Origin: an uncultured Ruminococcus sp.
GTDB lineage: Bacteria > Bacillota > Clostridia > Oscillospirales > Ruminococcaceae
DNA: 7,521 nt
Assembly (NCBI GenBank): GCA_947167535.1
Contig: CAMVIL010000050.1
Coordinates: 1 to 7,521 of the forward strand
Reading direction: 5' to 3'
A program made the translations under genes and the position numbers. Positions 1-4,608 of this stretch are shown one piece after another (position 1 is the first letter of the stretch; every line of letters starts with the position of its first letter). The notes under the pieces were generated by a model. The model was given only the letters and a program-made list of their open reading frames with translations, was not told where the DNA came from and ran no database searches.

Positions 1-581
1 GAAAGGTCGCCACGCCCCATGCTGTACGCCATGAGGTAAGTCCCCCACAGGCTGTACACGAACGCCGCAGTCGAACCCAGCGCGATAAGGCTGTCCATGT
101 TTGGCGCAAGTCGGAACAGCTTTGTGTAGCCGCTGGAGAAGTAGTGGAAATTCAGCAGGATTATCGGCACCGTGAGTATCAGCTCCGTCAGCGCCATGAT
201 CATCATGTTCTCGTGACCGGTAAATATCGTCGGCAGCGGCAGTCCCAGCATATGTCCCATGCAGAGGTAAAACAGCGGCAACAGAAACGCCACCGAAAGT
301 GCAAGCCTTCGCCGCATTGCCTTAAGCTCGGAGCCGCCGCCCGACTCGTCGGACTTTTTCTTCTCCTCGCCGCAGACCTTGGCACCGTAGCCCGCTTTCT
401 TAACAGCCGCAGCTATCGCCTTAGCCGAGGTCACGCTCTCGTCAAACTCCACCTGCATATTATTCTGCAGCAGACTGACATTCACCGAGCTCACGCCCTC
501 AACTTTCTTAACCGCTTTCTCCACATGAGCCTGACAAACCGCACAGCTCATCCCCGTCACATCAAACTTCTTTTCCGTCAT
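1..581 (-). CDS. copA: Copper-type P1B ATPase, N-terminal part (cut by window edge)
   Basis: Cu(+)-exporting P-type ATPase in the cytoplasmic membrane, moving cuprous ions out at the cost of ATP. Reading the minus strand from the ATG at 581 gives 193 codons before the window ends. Residues 1-70 form a heavy-metal-associated (HMA) domain with the metal site GMSCAVC (Cys13, Cys16). A charged, Gly-rich linker follows (about 71-90), then hydrophobic segments near 92-111, 126-147 and 163-185. The motif NMDSLIALGS (161-170) is typical of copper rather than Zn/Cd ATPases. The CPC motif, the DKTG phosphorylation site and the ATP domain lie beyond the window, so metal specificity rests on the N-terminal part only. 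The start is supported by AGAAAGG about seven bases upstream. The gene follows the asparagine synthetase gene on the same strand after 70 bases. I see no CopY-type (TACAnnTGTA) operator in that gap. Confidence 0.92.
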   Translation of the reverse strand, partial: MTEKKFDVTGMSCAVCQAHVEKAVKKVEGVSSVNVSLLQNNMQVEFDESVTSAKAIAAAVKKAGYGAKVCGEEKKKSDESGGGSELKAMRRRLALSVAFLLPLFYLCMGHMLGLPLPTIFTGHENMMIMALTELILTVPIILLNFHYFSSGYTKLFRLAPNMDSLIALGSTAAFVYSLWGTYLMAYSMGRGDL

Positions 582-605
582 AGGTAACCTTTCTATCGCA
601 GTGCA

Positions 606-632
606 GCTCCTGAGGACTCAGCCCTCAGGAGC
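606..632. repeat. Perfect 10-bp inverted repeat (hairpin) between asnB-like gene and copA
   Basis: GCTCCTGAGG (606-615) and CCTCAGGAGC (623-632) pair perfectly around a 7-base loop. Neither strand has a T-run after the stem, so it is not a standard intrinsic terminator. On the minus strand it lies 19 bases after the asnB-like stop and 24 bases before the copA start, just upstream of the copA ribosome site. It could stabilise or process an asnB-copA transcript, or be a protein-binding palindrome; the sequence does not decide. Confidence 0.6.
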
Positions 633-651
633 CACCTCCACGCTGCAAAAT

Positions 652-2190
652 TTATCTTATTACGAAGTATTCTTCGTACCAGACTAAGAATGTGTAGATA
701 GTCCAGACTTTGCGCCAGAGGTCGGAATTGCCGCCTACGTATTCGTCGTAGATGGCTTTGATCTCGGCGGGCTTGAAGAACTTCGCCGCTATATCGCTGA
801 CGAACAGGCGGCGGACGTCCTCGTTGTAGTTCTCATCGGCGAGCCAGATGCGGACGGGCACTATGAATCCCAGCTTCTTGCGGAACGCGATCTCCTCGGG
901 AAGATACTTAGCCGCAGCGGTGCGGAACGCTACCTTGTTCTGCTCCTCTGTCACCTTGTACTCGCTGGGCATTCTCGACGCTATGTCAAATATCCTGCGG
1001 TCGGTCAGCGGCATTCGTATCTCCAGACCTGCAGCGGTGGACATCTTGTCAACGTTCAGGTAAATGTCGCCCTCCAGCCATATCTGGATATCCACGTCGG
1101 ACATCTTGGTCAGCGGGTCGAGACCCTCTGTCTCCTCGTAGATGTACTTCACAAGGTCGATAGGCTTGACCGACGGGTCGTAGTTCTGCAGCAGCTTCTG
1201 CTTCTCCTCTTCCTTCATGATGTTGGTGTTGCCCACATAGAAGTTCTTGAGGTTGTCGCCGTAGCGCTCGGCGTTGCGGTACATATTGTAGCCGCCGAAG
1301 AACTCGTCAGAGCCCTCGCCGGAATAGCAGAGCTTTGTCTCCTTGGCGGTGGCATTGCAGCCGAGAGTGAACACTATCGCCGAAGCGTCGCCGAGAGGCT
1401 GCTCCATGTTCTGCATGGTGTAGTGTACGACGCCGAAGAAATCCTCGGGCTGTACTTTAAGCACCTCGAAATCGCGTCCGAGGGTGTCGGCAGTCACCTT
1501 TGCAACAGGCGACTCGTCAAAGCGCTCCTCGTCGTAGCCGCAGCAGTGACCCACAGGCGCGTCGCTGACAGCCAGCACGTATGCTGAGTCCACACCGCCC
1601 GACAGGAAGCTGTGCGCCGTCTCGTTCGGCTCCTTGACCTCCTGCATAATGACCTGCATAGCCTCGTTTATCTCGTCAGCGTAGTCCTGAACGCTCTTGG
1701 AGCGGTCGGGCGCAAAGGTGGGCTTCCAGTAGCGCTCGATGTCGAGCTTGCCGCCCTTGAAGGTCAGCAGACAGCCGGGCATCAGCTTTTTCAGACCCTT
1801 GAAGAAGGTGTCCTCGCCGGCTACGTATGTAAGTGTCAGATATATCTGGAGCATCGACTCGTTCAGCTCCTTGACGAAGCCATCCTGACCGATGATGTCG
1901 CGTATCATTGTGCCGTAGAGCAGTCTGCCGTCGGCGGTGAGGTAGTAATAGAAAGGCTTGGTGCCGAACTGGTCGCGGAAGCAGGTCAGAGTGTCGGTCT
2001 CGCTGTTGTAAACGGCAAAGGCGAACATTCCGTAAATGTGGTCGGGCAGCTCCTTGCCCCACTTCTCAAAGCCCGCTTTCAGGATAGCAAGCTCCCTCTC
2101 CTCGCGGGGGAGAGTGTCGTCAAGGCCAAGCTCGGCGCAGAGCGCCTTGTGGTTGCGGATATGTCCGCGGTATGCTTTTATCTCTGTCAT
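652..2190 (-). CDS. asnB: Asparagine synthetase B-like protein lacking the N-terminal glutaminase cysteine
   Basis: AsnB-type enzyme of 512 residues that should adenylate aspartate with ATP and form asparagine in the cytoplasm. The synthetase half is intact: pyrophosphate loop SGGVDS (197-202), GEGSDEFFGGY (291-301), the MSTAAGLEIRMP segment (383-394) and RKKLGF (437-442). The N-terminal half keeps only the later part of the class II amidotransferase fold. YRGHIRN (7-13) aligns with the usual NGEIYN segment, and GMFAFAVYN (54-62) and FRDQFGTKPFYYY (71-83) follow. About 70 residues found in normal AsnB, including the Cys after the initiator Met, are absent. Glutamine hydrolysis is therefore unlikely; free ammonia is the probable nitrogen source (inference), although a related amide-forming role is possible. 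The ATG at 2190 is chosen because GAGGTG lies at 2197-2202. The in-frame GTG at 2235 falls at the expected transcription start and has no ribosome site. The frame is open throughout. Confidence 0.85.
   Translation of the reverse strand: MTEIKAYRGHIRNHKALCAELGLDDTLPREERELAILKAGFEKWGKELPDHIYGMFAFAVYNSETDTLTCFRDQFGTKPFYYYLTADGRLLYGTMIRDIIGQDGFVKELNESMLQIYLTLTYVAGEDTFFKGLKKLMPGCLLTFKGGKLDIERYWKPTFAPDRSKSVQDYADEINEAMQVIMQEVKEPNETAHSFLSGGVDSAYVLAVSDAPVGHCCGYDEERFDESPVAKVTADTLGRDFEVLKVQPEDFFGVVHYTMQNMEQPLGDASAIVFTLGCNATAKETKLCYSGEGSDEFFGGYNMYRNAERYGDNLKNFYVGNTNIMKEEEKQKLLQNYDPSVKPIDLVKYIYEETEGLDPLTKMSDVDIQIWLEGDIYLNVDKMSTAAGLEIRMPLTDRRIFDIASRMPSEYKVTEEQNKVAFRTAAAKYLPEEIAFRKKLGFIVPVRIWLADENYNEDVRRLFVSDIAAKFFKPAEIKAIYDEYVGGNSDLWRKVWTIYTFLVWYEEYFVIR
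661..678. repeat. 7-bp inverted repeat at the 3' end of the asnB-like gene
   Basis: TACGAAG (661-667) and CTTCGTA (672-678) are perfect reverse complements around a 4-base loop. They encode the last residues of the protein (YEEYFV), seven bases before the stop codon on the minus strand. In RNA this makes a compact hairpin followed by an A/U-rich stretch with only four U in a row, so any terminator role would be weak. With the 606-632 hairpin it gives two stems around the gene end. Confidence 0.4.
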
Positions 2191-2196
2191 AAAAAA

Positions 2197-2202
2197 CACC
2201 TC
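2197..2202 (-). promoter_or_regulatory. Ribosome binding site that fixes the asnB-like start
   Basis: Minus-strand GAGGTG ends six bases before the ATG at 2190. It is the only good ribosome site near the gene start and supports the 512-residue form over a start at 2235. Confidence 0.75.
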
Positions 2203-2239
2203 GTCAATTAAGTTTGCCGATGATAACGGCATCACTCAT

Positions 2240-2269
2240 ATTATACCACGACTCGGGGGCAAAAATCAA
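2240..2269 (-). promoter_or_regulatory. Sigma-A promoter for the asnB-like gene
   Basis: On the minus strand the -35 box TTGATT (2269-2264) and a perfect -10 box TATAAT (2245-2240) are separated by 18 bases. Transcription should start near 2233, giving a leader of about 43 bases before the ATG at 2190. The promoter leaves no room for an upstream glutaminase domain in the same message. Confidence 0.75.
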
Positions 2270-2287
2270 TAGATAGCCCGAAAAAAA

Positions 2288-2566
2288 TCACAATATCAGA
2301 TACCCCAGCCCGAACAGCAGCTTCTTGTCCGCACCGTTTTTCCATAAAATGTATATCAGCAGCGCGATGAGGGCTTTCTCTTCGTCGATGTCAAACCCGC
2401 TCAGCAGGTCGGAAAGCTTCCCCGCCGAAAGCGGCGCTGCTCCTTCAACCGAAGCCTCCGACTTCGGCGGCACTGCCTCCCCTCCCGTCAGCCCCTGCGA
2501 CCGCTGCTGCATCTCCATAACGCGGCGGATAGCCTCCTGCCGCATATCTTCAAAGCTGTCCGCCAT
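2288..2566 (-). CDS. Small protein of unknown function, third gene of small-gene operon (92 aa)
   Basis: I cannot name this family. Residues 1-24 are charged and helical (MADSFEDMRQEAIRRVMEMQ). Residues 25-50 are a low-complexity Gly/Pro/Ser/Ala linker. Residues 51-92 contain SDLLSGFDIDEEKA followed by a strongly hydrophobic end (IALLIYILW, then ADKKLLFGLGYLIL). The end could insert in or lie on the membrane, or pack as a helical hairpin; there is no signal peptide. The ATG at 2566 is preceded by AAGGGAGTG with a normal gap, and only 15 bases separate it from the stop of the gene before, so the two are very likely co-transcribed. Seven T residues follow the stop codon on the coding strand, but I see no convincing stem before them. 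Confidence 0.75.
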   Translation of the reverse strand: MADSFEDMRQEAIRRVMEMQQRSQGLTGGEAVPPKSEASVEGAAPLSAGKLSDLLSGFDIDEEKALIALLIYILWKNGADKKLLFGLGYLIL

Positions 2567-2581
2567 TTATTTCACTCCCTT

Positions 2582-2953
2582 TCAGAACAGGTCGTCCAGC
2601 ATCCCGCTGTCGCGAAGCAGCGGATATGCGTTCATCAGCCGCATGAGCTTTATCACTCGGTCGGCTTTTGGTCGGGTCTCGGGCTTGAGCAGCGGCTTCA
2701 GCGCCAATATCAGCCCTATGCTGCCGTCGTCCTGCCCGTTCTGATTCAGTATCCCCATCAGCTTCACTATCTTGTCCATGTCCTTAGGCACCGCAGGCGG
2801 GGCTGCCGCCGCCCCGCCGCCCGGGAAAATATCCCCCGTGTCGGATCCCTTGTCGCCCCCGCCCGCCGACAGCGACGCCAGCAGACTGTTCACCTGCTGC
2901 ATCGTCTGCGGGTCGGAAAGCGCCTCGTTCAGCGTGTTCATGATGTCTTCCAT
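2582..2953 (-). CDS. Small protein of unknown function, middle gene of small-gene operon (123 aa)
   Basis: Unrecognised family. Three parts are visible. A helical N-terminal segment (1-30) carries the motif SDPQTMQQVNSLLASL (13-28). A Gly/Ala/Pro-rich linker follows (30-57). A C-terminal helical region (58-123) includes DKIVKLMGILNQNG, LILALKPLLKPETRPKADR and VIKLMRLMNAYPLL. No signal peptide or obvious catalytic motif is present, so it is probably a soluble scaffold or interaction protein (inference). The ATG at 2953 has AGGTGA seven bases upstream, and that ribosome site overlaps the stop codon of the preceding gene; the gap between the two genes is six bases, which suggests coupled translation. 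The GC-rich linker codons (GCC, CCC, GGC runs) differ from the ends of the gene. Confidence 0.78.
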   Translation of the reverse strand: MEDIMNTLNEALSDPQTMQQVNSLLASLSAGGGDKGSDTGDIFPGGGAAAAPPAVPKDMDKIVKLMGILNQNGQDDGSIGLILALKPLLKPETRPKADRVIKLMRLMNAYPLLRDSGMLDDLF

Positions 2954-2959
2954 TCACGC

Positions 2960-3223
2960 TCACCTGCCGTTTTTCAGCTTCTTTATCAGCTCCGCCGCCG
3001 CTGGATCGCTCATCAGCTTTCTCATGGCGGCAGGGTCGTTCATGATCGCCGCTATCCCCGACAGCTGTGAACCCTTCGGCGCCGAGCGTATCTTCTTTTC
3101 AAGCTCTCCGCTCTGAAGCTGGGCTTTGAGCTGTTCAGGCGTGCAGCCGAGCTTTTTTGCGGCAGTATCCAACAGCTGATCTGCCCCCGACTGACTTAAA
3201 CTTTTGTTCAAATTATTCCTCAT
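2960..3223 (-). CDS. Small protein of unknown function with paired Asp-Pro motifs, first gene of operon (87 aa)
   Basis: Unnamed small basic, mostly helical protein. Residues 14-46 read as a helix-turn-helix-like hairpin (ADQLLDTAAKKLGCTPEQLK and on to LEKKI) without a clear DNA-binding signature. Residues 58-83 contain MNDPAAMRKLMSDPAAAELI, with two Asp-Pro pairs (63-64 and 73-74) ten residues apart. This resembles the helical Asn/Asp-Pro-Met pattern of STI1-type chaperone-binding domains; the likeness is by eye only. It has no signal peptide or membrane segment. The ATG at 3223 is preceded by AAGGAG with an eight-base gap, the strongest ribosome site of the three genes, fitting its place as first gene of the operon. 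Two further genes follow at gaps of six and 15 bases. Confidence 0.78.
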   Translation of the reverse strand: MRNNLNKSLSQSGADQLLDTAAKKLGCTPEQLKAQLQSGELEKKIRSAPKGSQLSGIAAIMNDPAAMRKLMSDPAAAELIKKLKNGR

Positions 3224-3253
3224 AAAAATTTCTCCTTTATTTCAAATTAAGGG

Positions 3254-3282
3254 TTTACATACACCGTATTATGTGTTATTAT
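3254..3282 (+). promoter_or_regulatory. Sigma-A promoter for the phosphoesterase gene
   Basis: The -35 box TTTACA (3254-3259) and the -10 box TATTAT (3277-3282) are 17 bases apart. Each matches the consensus at five of six positions. Transcription should begin near 3289, giving a leader of about 60 bases before the GTG at 3349 that contains the hairpin at 3301-3320. Confidence 0.65.
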
Positions 3283-3283
3283 A
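3278..3283 (-). promoter_or_regulatory. Possible -10 box for the small-gene operon
   Basis: Minus-strand TATAAT is a perfect -10 match and would start transcription near 3271, about 48 bases before the ATG at 3223. No recognisable -35 box lies 15-18 bases upstream and there is no extended TG, so the promoter would be weak or need an activator. It overlaps the -10 box of the opposite promoter. Confidence 0.4.
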
Positions 3284-3300
3284 AAATAAATCTGGCATAA

Positions 3301-3320
3301 CAGCCGCAGCTTGGCGGCTG
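3301..3320 (+). repeat. Leader hairpin upstream of the phosphoesterase gene
   Basis: CAGCCGC (3301-3307) pairs perfectly with GCGGCTG (3314-3320) around a 6-base loop. The stem lies about 12 bases after the predicted transcription start and 17 bases before the ribosome site. It has no T-run, so it is not a terminator. A role in message stability or control is possible but unproven. Confidence 0.4.
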
Positions 3321-3336
3321 CCGCTGTCTTGGACTT

Positions 3337-3341
3337 GGAGG
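3337..3341 (+). promoter_or_regulatory. Ribosome binding site fixing a GTG start
   Basis: GGAGG ends seven bases before the GTG at 3349, supporting this non-ATG start for the phosphoesterase gene. Confidence 0.8.
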
Positions 3342-3348
3342 TGTTTGC

Positions 3349-3825
3349 GTGAGACTGGTCGTTTTCTCTGATACACACGGTAATTTCAGAGCCGCGCGCG
3401 AAGTCATTGAGCGCAATCCCGAGGTCTATACCTTCTTCTTTCTCGGCGACGGCGAGGCTGAGATAGATAAACTCAAGATAGTTTATCCCGAAAAGCAGAT
3501 ACTTAACGTATCCGGCAACTGCGATTACAATTCCATGACCCCCGGCACCGACCTGTACTACGCGGGCAAGGTCAGGATACTTTATACTCACGGTCATAAG
3601 CTCAACGTTCAGTACGGCGTTGATGAGCTCTTTAATATGACCAAACAGATCGGCGCGAAGATCGCGCTGTTCGGACATACCCACAGCAGATACTATGAGT
3701 ACCGCGACGGCATTCATCTGCTCAATCCCGGCAGCGCTTCCGTTCCGAGGGACGGGCTCGCACCCAGCTATGCCTTTATCGACATCACGCCGAACGGCAT
3801 AATGTGCAGCCACGCAGAGCTGTAA
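3349..3825 (+). CDS. YfcE/MJ0936-family metallophosphoesterase
   Basis: Cytoplasmic two-metal phosphoesterase of 158 residues, the usual length for the compact YfcE/YsnB/MJ0936 family. Family members hydrolyse phosphodiester model substrates; the physiological substrate is mostly unknown and cannot be told here. The calcineurin-like metal site is complete: SDTHGN (Asp8, His10), GDG (Asp34), SGNCD (Asn57), THGH (His81) and GHTH (His110, His112), followed by the family's NPGSAS segment (126-131). There is no signal peptide or fused domain. The GTG start is set by GGAGG at 3337-3341 and by the fact that the catalytic strand RLVVFSDTHG begins immediately after it. The gene has its own promoter (3254-3282), a hairpin in its leader and a terminator-like hairpin after its stop. 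It therefore appears to be expressed alone and divergently from the small-gene operon. Confidence 0.9.
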   Translation: MRLVVFSDTHGNFRAAREVIERNPEVYTFFFLGDGEAEIDKLKIVYPEKQILNVSGNCDYNSMTPGTDLYYAGKVRILYTHGHKLNVQYGVDELFNMTKQIGAKIALFGHTHSRYYEYRDGIHLLNPGSASVPRDGLAPSYAFIDITPNGIMCSHAEL

Positions 3826-3846
3826 CCCAAGATCCAAAGCGTTTTC

Positions 3847-3875
3847 CACCGCACAGGCAGCCAGCTTGTGCGGTG
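3847..3875 (+). terminator. Strong hairpin, probable terminator of the phosphoesterase gene
   Basis: CACCGCACAGGC (3847-3858) pairs with GCTTGTGCGGTG (3864-3875), 12 pairs including one G-U, around a 5-base loop. It starts 22 bases after the stop codon. The following TTATCATAAT is T/A-rich but not a clean T-run, so termination may be partial and allow some read-through into the regulator gene. Confidence 0.6.
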
Positions 3876-3917
3876 TTATCATAATATCTATATGCAGGGA
3901 AAACCGAAATTGTGCAT

Positions 3918-3924
3918 AAGGAGG
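3918..3924 (+). promoter_or_regulatory. Ribosome binding site fixing the regulator's GTG start
   Basis: AAGGAGG lies nine bases before the GTG at 3934. The in-frame GTG at 3868 lies inside the terminator stem and has no ribosome site, so 3934 is the start. Confidence 0.8.
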
Positions 3925-3933
3925 TCATCGGCT

Positions 3934-4521
3934 GTGTCGGAGGAGAACAAACACCGCAGGACCATCGCGGAAAGATTAAAGCGCGCACGTATCGAGGCGG
4001 GACTGACCCAGAAACAGGCGGCAAAGCTCTTCGGAGTCTCGCAGTCGGTCATCTCGATGCAGGAAAACGGCATACGCCGCGTCTCGGCAGACACCGCCGA
4101 ACGCATGAAGACTACCTACTCCATGCTGACCCGCCGCCGCACCAACAGCAAAAGTCAGCCGCTCCCAGGAGCAGAAGCAGCCGAGGTGCTGCTCCAGCTG
4201 GCGGCACTGGGCGGAAACGAGCTGGAATACATCGCCGACAACTACATCGCTCTCTGCTCGTACATACTGATACGGGACATCTACTGCGCCAATCCCGACA
4301 ATTACGAGACTCCCTTCCGGCTGGACACGCCGTCGGCGATAATGCTTCGCGAGCAGCTGACGGACGAGCTTGAAAAGATACGGAAGTACATTACCTACTC
4401 AAAGAATGTAAAGACGCACAATATCGTGCCCGACGACCTGCTTGAGCAGCGTCTGACGAATGTAGTCCGCAACTGCGAAGACATGATAACGGGTCGGAAC
4501 AAGAAGCCGAAAAAGAAATAA
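3934..4521 (+). CDS. XRE-family helix-turn-helix regulator with a family-unknown C-terminal domain
   Basis: Probable DNA-binding transcription regulator of 195 residues. Residues 9-65 form a Cro/C1-type domain; the helix-turn-helix itself is about 24-45 (LTQKQAAKLFGVSQSVISMQ). The remaining 130 residues are mostly helical: a short basic, polar linker (67-79), a segment AEVLLQLAALGGNELEYIAD (82-101), a central part with Cys108 and Cys118, and a Lys-rich tail (GRNKKPKKK). I do not recognise the C-terminal domain; it could serve dimerisation or ligand sensing. There is no peptidase (LexA-like) motif and no membrane segment. The gene sits 108 bases after the phosphoesterase gene and 87 bases before the carboxypeptidase gene, which has its own promoter, so its targets are not evident from context. 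I found no convincing promoter of its own; read-through of the weak terminator is possible. Confidence 0.82.
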   Translation: MSEENKHRRTIAERLKRARIEAGLTQKQAAKLFGVSQSVISMQENGIRRVSADTAERMKTTYSMLTRRRTNSKSQPLPGAEAAEVLLQLAALGGNELEYIADNYIALCSYILIRDIYCANPDNYETPFRLDTPSAIMLREQLTDELEKIRKYITYSKNVKTHNIVPDDLLEQRLTNVVRNCEDMITGRNKKPKKK

Positions 4522-4532
4522 CTCCCACCGAC

Positions 4533-4561
4533 TAGACAAATCTGAGAAAATGTGGTATAAT
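4533..4561 (+). promoter_or_regulatory. Sigma-A promoter for the VanY-type carboxypeptidase gene
   Basis: The -35 box TAGACA (4533-4538, five of six matches) and a perfect -10 box TATAAT (4556-4561) are 17 bases apart. This is the strongest promoter in the window. Transcription should start near 4568, about 41 bases before the ATG at 4609. Confidence 0.8.
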
Positions 4562-4608
4562 TAAACAATACCGCACTGCAAAAGAAAAAAAGGAGGCTGC
4601 AAAATAAC

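Noticed and set aside
144..587. Open frame of 147 codons on the plus strand
   Set aside because: It lies opposite the copA fragment, which carries clear HMA and membrane motifs.
661..678. loxP-like arms (TACGAAG and CTTCGTA)
   Set aside because: The arms are only 7 bases, have the wrong spacing, and are part of the coding end of the asnB-like gene.
1612..2211. Open frame of 199 codons on the plus strand
   Set aside because: Shadow of the asnB-like gene; composition is Leu/Val-rich reverse-frame noise.
2191..2235. Upstream in-frame GTG start for the asnB-like gene
   Set aside because: It falls at the predicted transcription start just after the -10 box and has no ribosome site. It would add 15 residues unlike the family.
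2253..2281. TCGGG/CCCGA stem as terminator of the small-gene operon
   Set aside because: Only five pairs with a 19-base loop, and on the minus strand the T-run comes before the stem rather than after it.
3247..3882. Open frame of 211 codons on the minus strand
   Set aside because: It is opposite the phosphoesterase gene, whose metal-site motifs are complete, and it crosses both the divergent promoters and the terminator.
3866..3894. Promoter for the XRE gene (TTGTGC, 17 bases, TATATG)
   Set aside because: Only three and four of six consensus matches, and the -35 box would be inside the terminator stem; too weak to annotate.
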